Shown here: piece after piece, positions 38,844 to 47,558 of the stretch
Position numbering within the stretch: position 1 is the first letter of the stretch
Layout: the number at the start of each line of letters is the position of its first letter
Assembly: GCF_900100315.1 (NCBI RefSeq)
Contig: NZ_FNFF01000002.1
Coordinates: 372,001-436,000, forward strand
Origin: Streptomyces indicus
Lineage (GTDB): Bacteria > Actinomycetota > Actinomycetes > Streptomycetales > Streptomycetaceae
Length of the DNA: 64,000 nucleotides
Reading direction: 5' to 3'
Notes under the pieces: generated by a model
Seen by the model: the letters and a program-made list of their open reading frames with translations, nothing else
What the model was told of the DNA's origin: nothing
The model's database searches: none
Translations under genes and position numbers: made by a program

Positions 38844-40223
38844 TCAGACCGCCGCGCCCTCCTTCTCACCGCTCTTCTGCAGCGGCACGCCGTCACCTTC
38901 CCCGGCGGGCGAGCCGTGGCCGTCGTCGAGCAGGGTGCGCTCGTCGAAGGGGGCCCGGCCGGCCAGCACCTCGTCCACGCGGGCGCGGTCGATCTCCTTG
39001 GTCCAGGTGCCGATGAGGACAGTGGCCACCGCGTTGCCCGCGAAGTTCGTCAGGGCGCGGGCCTCGCTCATGAAGCGGTCGATGCCGACGATCAGACCGA
39101 TGCCGTCCACCAGGGCGGGCTTGTGCGACTGGAGGCCGCCGGCCAGCGTGGCGAGGCCGGCGCCGGTGACGCCGGCGGCGCCCTTCGAGGCCACGAACAG
39201 GAAGAGCAGCAGCGGGATCTGCTCGCCGATCGACATCGGCGTCCCCATGGCGTCCGCGACGAACAGCGAGGCCATGGTCATGTAGATCATGGTGCCGTCG
39301 AGGTTGAAGGAGTAGCCGGTCGGGACGGTGATGCCGACCACGGGCTTGCTGATGCCCAGGTGCTCCATCTTGGCGATGAGCCGCGGCAGCGCCGACTCGG
39401 AGGACGAGGTCGACAGGATGAGCAGGAACTCGCGGCCCAGGTACTTGAAGAGCGTGAGGATGTTGAGGCCGGCCACCATGCGCAGCAGGACGCCGAGCAC
39501 CACGAAGACGAACAGCACGCAGGTCACGTAGAACCCGAGCATCAGGACGGCCAGCGACTTGAGCGCGTCCAGGCCCGCGGAGCCGGTCACGGCCGCGATG
39601 GCACCGAAGGCGCCGATCGGCGCGGCCCACATGATCATGGCGAGGATGCGGAAGACCAGGCGCTGGATGTGCTCGACCCCGCGCAGGATCGGCCGGCCCG
39701 CGTCGCCCATGGCCTGGAGCGCGAAGCCGGCGAGCAGCGCGACGAGCAGGGTCTGGAGCACCTCGCCGCCGGTGAAGGCCGAGACGAGCGTGGTCGGGAT
39801 GATGCCGAGCAGGAACTCGACGGTGTCCTTGGCCTCGGCGTCCACCTGCGCCTGGCCGGTCTCCTTGACCGCGTCGGTCACGGCGAGCCCGGTGCCCGGG
39901 TCGATGATGTTGCCGACGATCAGGCCGATGGCCAGCGCGACCATCGACATGACGGTGAAGTAGAGCAGGGCGATGCCGCCGACGGCGCCGACCTTGGCGG
40001 CCTTCCGCACGGACCCGATGCCGAGCACGATCGTGCAGAAGATGATCGGCGAGATCATCATCTTGATCAGATTCACGAAGCCGGTCCCGATCGGCTTCAG
40101 CTCCACCGCCACCCCGGGCGCCGCGAAGCCCACGGCGATGCCGAGCAGCACCGCCACGATGACCGCGATGTAGAGATAGTGAGTCCTGTCCCGCTTGGCT
40201 GTTGGAGCGGCTGTCCCTGCCAC
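38844..40223 (-). CDS. Dicarboxylate/amino acid:cation symporter (DctA/GltP family)
   Basis: 459 residues from GTG 40223, 4 nt after AGGAGG. About eight membrane segments and two hairpins. Family signatures: the Ser-rich SSSESALPRLI (hairpin 1), TGYSFNLDGTMIYM (the NMDGT-type motif of helix 7) and GAAGVTGAGLATLAGGL (hairpin 2). A long soluble C-terminus follows. It takes up C4-dicarboxylates or related acids with Na+ or H+. The divergent CitA/DcuS-type two-component system is its probable controller, as in dctA systems of other bacteria. Confidence 0.94.
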   Translation of the reverse strand: MAGTAAPTAKRDRTHYLYIAVIVAVLLGIAVGFAAPGVAVELKPIGTGFVNLIKMMISPIIFCTIVLGIGSVRKAAKVGAVGGIALLYFTVMSMVALAIGLIVGNIIDPGTGLAVTDAVKETGQAQVDAEAKDTVEFLLGIIPTTLVSAFTGGEVLQTLLVALLAGFALQAMGDAGRPILRGVEHIQRLVFRILAMIMWAAPIGAFGAIAAVTGSAGLDALKSLAVLMLGFYVTCVLFVFVVLGVLLRMVAGLNILTLFKYLGREFLLILSTSSSESALPRLIAKMEHLGISKPVVGITVPTGYSFNLDGTMIYMTMASLFVADAMGTPMSIGEQIPLLLFLFVASKGAAGVTGAGLATLAGGLQSHKPALVDGIGLIVGIDRFMSEARALTNFAGNAVATVLIGTWTKEIDRARVDEVLAGRAPFDERTLLDDGHGSPAGEGDGVPLQKSGEKEGAAV

Positions 40224-40452
40224 GGTGCCTCCTCGCACGTACGGCTCTCATGCGCCTCGATTGCGCCGCCGGGCCCAGGCCCTCCCCTGTACGGCCCTGA
40301 CAGTTCTGCCCAGCGGGCCCGGCGGCGGTCCCGGTGAATATCCATGAGTCCGTGAGCGGGGTCACCCTTGCGTACATTTAGTTCGCGCTTACGTCGTGTG
40401 CACACTGGGCGGCGTGCCACCGATATCCCGGATCCCCCGCATCGCCGGGCCG

Positions 40453-42090
40453 ATGCCCCGGATCCCGCGTCCCCGCTCCCTCGCCGCCCAGCTGTTCGCC
40501 ATGCAGGTCGTCCTGGTCGCAGTGGTCGTCGCGGGCTGCGCGGTCTTCGCATACGTGAGCGCGCACCACCAGGCCGAGCAGGCGGCGGTGCACCAGGCGC
40601 GGGCCGCCGCCCGTGCGGTGGCGCTCTCGCCGTCGGTGCGCCAGGCGATCAGCGGCGAGCATCCGACCACGGAGCTCCAGCCGTACGCCGAGGCGGTACG
40701 CGAGGACGCCGACGTGGACTTCGTGACGATCATGGATCCGGACGGCATCCGCTGGACCCACCCGAACCCCGAGAACATCGGCGAGAGGTTCCTCGGCCAC
40801 ATCGAGCCCGCCCTGGACGGCGGCACGTTCTCCGAGACGTACACCGGAACGCTCGGCCCCTCGGTCCGGGTGGTCACCCCGATCCGGGACGGCGAGCGGA
40901 TCGTCGGCCTGGTGAGCGCCGGCATCAAGATCGAGGAGATCACCGACGGGGTGCAGCGGCAGCTGGCCGCGCTGCTCGCGGTGGCGCTCGGCGCGGTGAC
41001 GCTCGGCGGCATCGGCACGTATGTCATCAACGCCCGGCTGCGGCGGCACACCCACGGCATGAACGCCGCCGAGCTGAGCCGTATGCACGACTACCACCAG
41101 GCCGCGCTGCACGCCGTACGCGAAGGGCTGCTCATGCTCGACGGGCAGCGCAGGATCGCGCTGCTCAACGACGGGGCGCGCGAACTGCTCGGCGTCGAGG
41201 GCGAGGTGGTCGGGCGCAATGTCGCGGACCTCGGCCTGCCGGCCCCGCTGACCGGGGCGCTGCTCGCGGCCGAACCGCGCGTGGACGAGGTGTATCTGAC
41301 GGCGGACCGGGTGATCGTCGTGAACACCTCGCCGGTGTCCGGCGGCGAGCGGCGCGGCACCGTCGTGACCCTGCGCGACCACACCGAACTCCAGGCCCTG
41401 ACCGGCGAGTTGGACCACGAGCGCGGGTTCACCGAGGCGCTGCGCTCGCAGGCGCACGAGGCCGCGAACCGGCTGCACACCGTGGTCTCGCTGATCGAGC
41501 TGGGGCGCGCCGACGAGGCCGTCGAGTTCGCCACGGCCGAGCTCGAACTGGCCCAGGCGCTCACCGACCGCGTGGTCACCGCCGTGGGCGAGCCGGTGCT
41601 CGCGGCGCTGCTGCTCGGCAAGGCCGCGCAGGCCAACGAGCGCGGGGTCGAGCTGGAACTCTCCCCCGACAGCCGGCTTGACGACCGGCTGCTTCCGGAT
41701 ACGCTGCCCGCCCGTGACCTGGTCACCGTGCTCGGCAACCTGATCGACAACGCGATGGACGCCGCGACCGGCACCCCCGGCGCCGCGGTCACCGTGACCG
41801 CGCTGGTGCACGGGGGCGAGCTGCTCCTGAGCGTGTCCGACAACGGGCCCGGGGTGCCGGCCGGCGCGGATGTGTTCGCGCGCGGCTGGTCCGGCAAGGG
41901 GCCCGGGCGCGGGATCGGTCTGGCCCTGGTGCAGCAGACCGTGCGCCGGCACAGCGGCACGGTCACGGTGGACGCGTCCGAGGACGGCGGCGCGCAGTTC
42001 ACCGTACGGCTGCCGCTCGAGCCGCCGCCGAAGCCGACGAAGCTGCCGAAGCCGCCTGAGCCGACGACACAGAAGGAGATACGGGCATGA
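40453..42090 (+). CDS. CitA/DcuS-family sensor histidine kinase
   Basis: 545 residues from ATG 40453; GTG 40414 and 40396 are in frame and none has a clear ribosome binding site. Membrane helix (about 15-35), periplasmic sCache/PDC domain (about 37-175; DFVTIMDPDGIRWTHPNPENIGERFLG), second helix, cytoplasmic PAS (about 215-320), a SpoOB-type phosphotransfer segment with His in RSQAHEAANRLHTVVSLIELG, and HATPase (N box LGNLIDNAMDAA). It should sense an extracellular di- or tricarboxylate. The gene overlaps its response regulator by ATGA and is divergent from the symporter gene. Confidence 0.93.
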   Translation: MPRIPRPRSLAAQLFAMQVVLVAVVVAGCAVFAYVSAHHQAEQAAVHQARAAARAVALSPSVRQAISGEHPTTELQPYAEAVREDADVDFVTIMDPDGIRWTHPNPENIGERFLGHIEPALDGGTFSETYTGTLGPSVRVVTPIRDGERIVGLVSAGIKIEEITDGVQRQLAALLAVALGAVTLGGIGTYVINARLRRHTHGMNAAELSRMHDYHQAALHAVREGLLMLDGQRRIALLNDGARELLGVEGEVVGRNVADLGLPAPLTGALLAAEPRVDEVYLTADRVIVVNTSPVSGGERRGTVVTLRDHTELQALTGELDHERGFTEALRSQAHEAANRLHTVVSLIELGRADEAVEFATAELELAQALTDRVVTAVGEPVLAALLLGKAAQANERGVELELSPDSRLDDRLLPDTLPARDLVTVLGNLIDNAMDAATGTPGAAVTVTALVHGGELLLSVSDNGPGVPAGADVFARGWSGKGPGRGIGLALVQQTVRRHSGTVTVDASEDGGAQFTVRLPLEPPPKPTKLPKPPEPTTQKEIRA

Positions 42091-42797
42091 GCGTGACCGG
42101 CGCGCCCGCGGGCGAGGGCGCCACCGGGCCCATCCGCGTCCTGATCGTCGAGGACGACCCGGTGGCCGCGGACGCGCACGCGATGTACGTGAACCGCGTG
42201 CCCGGCTTCAAGGCCGTGGCCAAGGCCCACTCGGGCGCCGCCGCCCGCCGCGCCCTGGAGCGCACCCTGGTGGACCTGCTGCTGCTCGATCTGCATCTGC
42301 CCGACGGCCACGGTCTCCAGCTGGCCCGCAGTCTGCGCGCGGCCGGGCACCACGCGGACGTGATCGCCGTGACCTCGGCGCGCGATCTGGCCGTGGTGCG
42401 CGAGGGTGTCTCGCTCGGTGTGGTGCAGTACGTGCTCAAGCCGTTCACGTTCGGCACGCTGCGCGACCGGCTCGTGCGCTATGCCGAGTTCCGTACGGCG
42501 CAGGGCGAGGCCACCGGCCAGGACGAGGTGGACCGCGCGCTGGCCTCGCTGCGCGCACCGCAGCCGGCCGCGCTGCCCAAGGGCCTCAGCGCGCCCACCC
42601 TCGACCGGGTGATCAGCACGCTGCGGGCGGCGCCCGAGGGTCTGAGCGCCGCGGCCGCCGCCGAGACGGCGGGCCTCTCGCGGATCACCGCCCGCCGCTA
42701 TCTGGAGCACCTGGTGGAGTCGGGACGCGCGGTGCGGGCGCCGCAGTACGGCCAGGTGGGGCGGCCCGAGCTGCACTATCGCTGGCTCACGGGCTGA
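42087..42797 (+). CDS. CitB/DcuR-family response regulator
   Basis: 236 residues. Receiver (about 15-130) with IVEDD, Asp in LLLLDLHLPDG and Lys in YVLKPF. The C-terminal helix-turn-helix (about 170-225; GLSAAAAAETAGLSRITARRYLEHLVESGRA) is typical of DpiA/DcuR regulators. It is translationally coupled to the kinase. The probable target is the divergent symporter gene promoter. Confidence 0.94.
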   Translation: MSVTGAPAGEGATGPIRVLIVEDDPVAADAHAMYVNRVPGFKAVAKAHSGAAARRALERTLVDLLLLDLHLPDGHGLQLARSLRAAGHHADVIAVTSARDLAVVREGVSLGVVQYVLKPFTFGTLRDRLVRYAEFRTAQGEATGQDEVDRALASLRAPQPAALPKGLSAPTLDRVISTLRAAPEGLSAAAAAETAGLSRITARRYLEHLVESGRAVRAPQYGQVGRPELHYRWLTG

Positions 42798-42835
42798 ACC
42801 GGCCGCGCGCGGCTGATCAACTCGCGGCCCGGATA

Positions 42836-42845
42836 ACAACGTTGT
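42836..42845. promoter_or_regulatory. Palindrome ACAACGTTGT upstream of the sugar ABC operon
   Basis: A perfect 10-bp palindrome with a CG centre, as in LacI-family operators, 31 bp upstream of the -35 box of the importer operon. No LacI-type gene lies in the window. Confidence 0.4.
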
Positions 42846-42876
42846 CACGGATCCGATCTCGCCGGGCGCACGGGCA

Positions 42877-42913
42877 TTGACCCTCGGTGAACAACAACCG
42901 TACGTTCACCGAG
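42877..42913 (+). promoter_or_regulatory. Promoter with inverted-repeat operator for the sugar ABC operon
   Basis: TTGACC (42877-42882), 18-bp spacer and TACGTT (42901-42906). A perfect 10-bp inverted repeat, CTCGGTGAAC (42883-42892) and GTTCACCGAG (42904-42913), covers the spacer and the -10 box. A bound protein would block transcription. The ribosome binding site AGGAGG is at 42953-42958. Confidence 0.6.
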
Positions 42914-42966
42914 CAGCAAACGCGTTCCACGCAGCCGCCCCCGCAGGCTCGCAGGAGGTCGTACCC

Positions 42967-44334
42967 GTGCGTCCCAAGCGTTCCACCGCGCCCCTCGTCC
43001 TCGGCGCAGCAGCTCTGCTCGCCGCCACCACGCTGACCGCCTGCGGTGACGACTCCGGGGACGACCCGGACACCCTCAAGGTCTCGTTCAAGCAGTCCAC
43101 GGACAACTCCATCAAGGTCCAGGACAACTTCCTCGCTGCGATCAAGAAGCAGTTCGAGAAGGAGAATCCGGGCAAGAAGGTCGAGCTCATCCCGATCAAG
43201 GCCCCGGATGCCGAGTACTACACGAAGGTGCAGCAGATGCTGCGCTCGGCGAAGACCGCGCCCGACCTCGTGTACGAGGACACCTTCCTCATCAACTCCG
43301 ATATCACCAGCGGGTACTTGACGCCGCTGGACGCGTATCTGAAGAAGTGGAAGGACTGGCCGCAGTTCATCGAGACGGCCCAGGCCGCCGCGAAGGGCGA
43401 GGACGGCAAGACGTATGGCGTTCCGGACGGCACCGACACCCGCGGCCTCTGGTACAACAAGTCGATCCTCAAGAAGGCCGGACTGCCCGAGGACTGGCAG
43501 CCGAAGACCTGGGACGAGATCCTCGACGCCGCCCGCACCATCAAGGAGAAGGTGCCGGGCGTCATCCCGCTGAACGTCTACACCGGGAAGCCCGGCGGCG
43601 AGCAGTCCACGATGCAGGGCTTCGAGATGCTCCTGTACGGGACGGGCGAGGACCCGCTGTACGACCCGTCGGCGAAGAAGTGGGTGCAGGGCAACCAGGG
43701 CTTCAAGGACGCGTTGATGTTCGTGGAGACGGTCTACAAGGAGAAGCTGGGTCCGCCGGTCGAGGACGCGCTCGACCCGAACATCGGCCCGACCGTGCGC
43801 GCGGAGCTCCTGCCCAAGGGCAAGCTGGCCATCAACCTCGACGGCTCCTGGCTGCCGCAGGACTGGCTGGAGGGCTCGGGCCACGAATGGCCCACCTGGT
43901 CGCAGGAGTTGGGGCTCGCGCACATGCCTACGCAGAACGGCCAGGCACCCGGCAAGGTGTCGCTGTCGGGCGGCTGGACCTGGGCGATCCCCTCGAAGGC
44001 GGCCAACAAGGACCTCGCCTTCGAGTTCATCAAGACGATGCAGACCAAGGAGAACGCCCAGAAGTGGTACATCTCCAACTCGGGCATCGCGGTCCGCAAG
44101 GACGTGGCCGAGGATCCGGAGTACGTGAAGGCGCAGCCCGGCATCAAGTTCTTCACGGACCTCGTGGAGTTCACCCACTACCGTCCCGCGTACCCGGCGT
44201 ATCCGAAGGTGTCGGTGGCCATCCAGGAGGCGATGGAGTCGGTCACGACCGGTGACGCCTCCGTGGACGAGGCGGCGGCCACGTACGACGAGGAACTCGC
44301 ATCGGTGACCGAGGGCGAAGTCATCAAGAAGTGA
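42967..44334 (+). CDS. Sugar ABC transporter substrate-binding lipoprotein
   Basis: 455 residues from GTG 42967, 8 nt after AGGAGG. Lipobox LTAC with Cys26. Family 1 extracellular solute-binding fold: TLKVSFKQSTD, an AAAKGEDGKTYGVPDGTDTRGLWYNK hinge region, and LSGGWTWAIPSKAANKDLAFEFIKTM near the end. It captures an oligosaccharide outside the membrane; aromatic residues (WYN, WTW) fit sugar stacking. The first of three genes. The operon has no ATPase gene, so it probably borrows the shared MsiK-type ATPase known from streptomycetes. Confidence 0.95.
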   Translation: MRPKRSTAPLVLGAAALLAATTLTACGDDSGDDPDTLKVSFKQSTDNSIKVQDNFLAAIKKQFEKENPGKKVELIPIKAPDAEYYTKVQQMLRSAKTAPDLVYEDTFLINSDITSGYLTPLDAYLKKWKDWPQFIETAQAAAKGEDGKTYGVPDGTDTRGLWYNKSILKKAGLPEDWQPKTWDEILDAARTIKEKVPGVIPLNVYTGKPGGEQSTMQGFEMLLYGTGEDPLYDPSAKKWVQGNQGFKDALMFVETVYKEKLGPPVEDALDPNIGPTVRAELLPKGKLAINLDGSWLPQDWLEGSGHEWPTWSQELGLAHMPTQNGQAPGKVSLSGGWTWAIPSKAANKDLAFEFIKTMQTKENAQKWYISNSGIAVRKDVAEDPEYVKAQPGIKFFTDLVEFTHYRPAYPAYPKVSVAIQEAMESVTTGDASVDEAAATYDEELASVTEGEVIKK

Positions 44335-45266
44335 AAAGCACGCCCGCACCCGCACCCGTGCGCACACCCGGGCCCGCCGCCCCGCGCACACCCGCACCGC
44401 GCACCTCGACGAAGCGCACCCTGACCCGGGCCCTGCCCCTGTCGCCGGCCGTCCTGCTTCTGCTGGCGTTCCTGGCGGGGCCCATCGGGTACTGCGTCTA
44501 TCTGGCGTTCACGGATCTGCAGCTGACCGGCCAGGCGGACTCCTCCTTCATCGGCTTCGACAACTTCCGTGAGGCCTTCGGCGACGAGGACTTCCTCAAC
44601 GCCGTCTGGCTGACGCTGGTCTTCACGGTGCTCTCCTCGCTGATCGGGCAGAACACGCTCGGCCTCGGTCTCGCCCTGCTGATGCAGCGCGCCTCGAAGA
44701 CGGTGCGCACGGTCACGGGCGGGATCGTGGTGACCGCGTGGGTGCTGCCCGAGGTGGTCGCGGGCTTTCTCCTGTACGCGTTCTTCCGCCGCGAGGGGAC
44801 ACTCAACGCGATCCTCGACTTCCTCCATCTCCCGTCCCAGAACTGGATGTTCACGCTGCCGATCCTGGCGGTCTCGTTCGCGAACGTCTGGCGCGGCACG
44901 GCCTTCTCGATGCTGGTCTACTCGGCCGCGCTCAACGAGATCCCCAAGGAGGTGGTCGAGTCGGCCGAGGTGGACGGCGCGGGCGGCTGGCGCCGCCTGT
45001 GGCACATCACGCTGCCGATGATCCGCCGCTCCATCGGCACGAACCTGATGCTCAACACCCTTCAGACGCTCTCCGTCTTCGGTCTGATCTGGGTGATGAC
45101 CCGCGGCGGGCCCGGCGGCCGCAGCCAGACGCTGCCGCTCTACATGTACGAACAGGCCTTCCAGAACAGCATGATCGGATACGCCACGGCCGTGGCGCTG
45201 CTGCTCCTGATCGTGGGCTCGCTCTTCTCGCTCGTGTACATGCGGCTGCTGCGGACGGAGGTCTGA
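44331..45266 (+). CDS. Sugar ABC transporter permease (MalF type)
   Basis: 311 residues; GTG overlaps the upstream TGA by 4 nt. A Pro/Thr/Arg-rich cytoplasmic N-terminus of about 30 residues precedes six membrane helices. The EAA loop is EVVESAEVDGAGGWRRLWHITLPMI. It pairs with the next gene product to form the channel. Confidence 0.95.
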   Translation: MKSTPAPAPVRTPGPAAPRTPAPRTSTKRTLTRALPLSPAVLLLLAFLAGPIGYCVYLAFTDLQLTGQADSSFIGFDNFREAFGDEDFLNAVWLTLVFTVLSSLIGQNTLGLGLALLMQRASKTVRTVTGGIVVTAWVLPEVVAGFLLYAFFRREGTLNAILDFLHLPSQNWMFTLPILAVSFANVWRGTAFSMLVYSAALNEIPKEVVESAEVDGAGGWRRLWHITLPMIRRSIGTNLMLNTLQTLSVFGLIWVMTRGGPGGRSQTLPLYMYEQAFQNSMIGYATAVALLLLIVGSLFSLVYMRLLRTEV

Positions 45267-45267
45267 G

Positions 45268-46125
45268 ATGGCACTGTCCCGCCTCGCGCCCCGAAGCGCG
45301 CGCAGCCGCCGTACGAGCCGGCGGCTGGCCGCGGACCTGGGCCTGCTGGTCGTGGCCGCGGCCTTCGTGCTCCCCCTGGCCTGGGTGGTGCTCTCCTCGC
45401 TCGACGCCGACGCGAACCTCAAGGTGAAGCTGCCGGAGAGCTGGACCTTCGACAACTTCGACGCTGTGCTCGTCGACGAGATCACGTTCACGCCGCTGCT
45501 CAACAGCCTGATCCTGTGCGGGTTCGCGACCGCGCTCACGGTGGCGTGCGCCGCCTTCGCCGCGTATCCGCTCTCGCGCTACCGCACGCGCTACAACCGC
45601 CCGTTCCTGCTCACGATCCTCTTCGCGACCTGTCTGCCGATCACTGCGGTGATGGTCCCGGTGTACGCGCTGTTCGTGCAGATCGAGCTGATCGACACGA
45701 TGCACGGCACGATCTTCTTCTTCGCCGCCTCCCAACTCCCGTTCGCCATCTGGTTGATGAAGAACTTCATGGACGGGGTCCCGAAGGAGCTGGAGGAGGC
45801 CGCGTGGACGGACGGCGCGTCCACGCTCACCTCCATGCTCCGGATCGTGCTGCCCCTGATGGGGCCGGGCGTCGCGGTGGTGACGGTGTTCTCGTTCGTC
45901 ATGATGTGGGGCAACTTCTTCGTGCCCTTCATGCTGCTGCTCGACCCCGCGCAGATGCCCGCCTCGGTCTCGATCAACGACTTCTTCGGCAACCGCGGCA
46001 CAGTGGTGTACGGGCAGCTGGCCGCCTTCTCGATCATCTACTCGACGCCGGTGATCCTGCTGTACGTGCTGATCGCCCGGCGGCTCGGCGGGGGGTTCGC
46101 GCTCGGGGGTGCGGTGAAGGGCTAG
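45268..46125 (+). CDS. Sugar ABC transporter permease (MalG type)
   Basis: 285 residues, starting 1 nt after the previous stop. Six helices and the EAA loop ELEEAAWTDGASTLTSMLRIVLPLMGPG, where the ATPase docks. Second channel subunit. The operon ends here; the gap to the convergent GH64 gene is only 47 bp and shows no clear hairpin. Confidence 0.95.
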   Translation: MALSRLAPRSARSRRTSRRLAADLGLLVVAAAFVLPLAWVVLSSLDADANLKVKLPESWTFDNFDAVLVDEITFTPLLNSLILCGFATALTVACAAFAAYPLSRYRTRYNRPFLLTILFATCLPITAVMVPVYALFVQIELIDTMHGTIFFFAASQLPFAIWLMKNFMDGVPKELEEAAWTDGASTLTSMLRIVLPLMGPGVAVVTVFSFVMMWGNFFVPFMLLLDPAQMPASVSINDFFGNRGTVVYGQLAAFSIIYSTPVILLYVLIARRLGGGFALGGAVKG

Positions 46126-46172
46126 CGAGGTGGCGGGGCCCGGGGGCAGCCGGACCCCGCCGTCCGAGGGCG

Positions 46173-47426
46173 TCAGGCTCCGACGCTCACCGTGAACCGC
46201 CGCGGGTTGCCGTCGTGCGCTGCGCCGGACACGTCCGGCTGGCCGTCGGGGCGTACGTCGTCATACGGGAAGGCGTACCCGATGGGCGCGTTGGCGTGGA
46301 CGATGCGCGACCAGTGGTTGGTGGTGGCGTCCCGGTAGTAGTCACCGGCCGTCACCCCGTTCGGCTGGTCGGGGTGCGTGAGCATGATGCTGCGGTTGAA
46401 CCCGGCGGCGAGCCGCGCGAGCAAGCCCTTCCTGTCGTCGGGGTCGGCGGGGTTGTTGGTGAACGGGCCGTGGTTGCAGGTGAACACGTCCTTCGAGGTG
46501 GGCTTCGGGAAGCTGTGCCCGCCGGTGAACGTCAGTGTGTCCCCGCTGACCCGCCCGGTGAACACCCCGCGGCCGCCCTGGAGGTCGATGCGCAGGTCCT
46601 CGCCCCGGTACTTCTCCCAGACCCGGTCGATGTAGCCGTTCCACACGTCGCGGAACGGCATCTGGTCGGGTCGGTCGAAGTACGGCGCCATGAGGTTCTG
46701 CGGCGAGATGCAGCGCAGCACCTTCCCGTCGCCGGCCCTGATCACCAGCTGGTCCCAGGGCTGTCCGTCGCGGGCGGCCTGGGCCTGGAGATCGGCGGCG
46801 ATCCGGTCGACCGCGCCGTCGGGCAGCGGGGCGACGGTGTGCGTGGCGTCGCCTTCGAGGCGCAGCCCGATGGGCAGGGCGGTCACGAGGTCGACGTAGG
46901 AGATGTTCGCGAACAGCTGCTGCGGGTTGAAGGTGAACTCGCAGAACGACCACGTCTTGCCGTAGTTGGGGTCGGCGGGCGTGGCGAAGGCGGGCTCGAC
47001 GAGTCCGGGTCCGGGGTTGAGGAAGAAGTCGAGGGTGTCGTCGCGCACGAAGTAGACGCGCGCGCCGTACATCTGAGGCAGCGTCACGACCTTGGGCGGC
47101 GCGCCCGCCGGGTTCAGCGGGATGGCGCAGTCGACGGGCAGCGGGGTCTGCGGTGCGGAGGGCGACTCGGGCCGGTAGATCCCGCCGTCGGCCCGGAGCA
47201 GCACCCAGGCGCCGCTGCCCTGCTCGTGCCCGGTGACGTAGGCCCGCACGGTGCCGCTCAACGACTTGTTCTCCAGGGCCAGTTCACAGGTCGCGGGGGC
47301 GGCGGCCCCGGCTGCGCGGGAGGAGGGGGCGGCGGCTCCGGCCGTCCAGGACGGCACGGCCAGCGAGGCGGCGGCAGCGGCGGCGCTCGCACCGGCGCCC
47401 GTGAGGAACAGTCTGCGCGATATCAC
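46173..47426 (-). CDS. Secreted GH64 beta-1,3-glucanase
   Basis: 417 residues from GTG 47426 (AGGAG 9 nt upstream). A Tat-type signal peptide, SRRLFLTG followed by an Ala-rich core, ends near residue 32. The mature protein matches the GH64/thaumatin-like laminaripentaose-producing glucanase family: CELALENKSLSGTVRAYVTGHE at the start, then GGIYRP, PQMYGARVYFVRDD, NLMAPYFDRPDQMP and HWSRIVHANAPIGYAFPYDD. It cleaves fungal or algal beta-1,3-glucan outside the cell. A CebR-like box lies upstream. Confidence 0.92.
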   Translation of the reverse strand: MISRRLFLTGAGASAAAAAASLAVPSWTAGAAAPSSRAAGAAAPATCELALENKSLSGTVRAYVTGHEQGSGAWVLLRADGGIYRPESPSAPQTPLPVDCAIPLNPAGAPPKVVTLPQMYGARVYFVRDDTLDFFLNPGPGLVEPAFATPADPNYGKTWSFCEFTFNPQQLFANISYVDLVTALPIGLRLEGDATHTVAPLPDGAVDRIAADLQAQAARDGQPWDQLVIRAGDGKVLRCISPQNLMAPYFDRPDQMPFRDVWNGYIDRVWEKYRGEDLRIDLQGGRGVFTGRVSGDTLTFTGGHSFPKPTSKDVFTCNHGPFTNNPADPDDRKGLLARLAAGFNRSIMLTHPDQPNGVTAGDYYRDATTNHWSRIVHANAPIGYAFPYDDVRPDGQPDVSGAAHDGNPRRFTVSVGA

Positions 47427-47505
47427 GATCGGCGCTCCTGAAGTGGGGGGTTGTGGGGGTGAGCCCACTGTTGCGAGCGGTACGGGAGGCGTCAAGACTT
47501 GTCAC

Positions 47506-47519
47506 AGGGAGCGCTCCCA
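47506..47519 (-). promoter_or_regulatory. CebR-like operator upstream of the GH64 gene
   Basis: AGGGAGCGCTCCCA matches 13 of 14 positions of the published CebR box TGGGAGCGCTCCCA, the cello-oligosaccharide repressor site of streptomycetes. It lies just upstream of a TTGACG (47495-47490) -17- AACAGT (47472-47467) promoter candidate reading into the GH64 gene. Confidence 0.6.
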
Positions 47520-47558
47520 CTTTTCCGTTCCCTTCAGAAGCCGAAGGGCGCGGGCGGG

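Noticed and set aside
42883..42913. PHO box at the sugar ABC promoter because of GTTCACC
   Set aside because: PHO boxes are direct repeats of 11 bp; here the two copies are inverted, so a PhoP site is unlikely.
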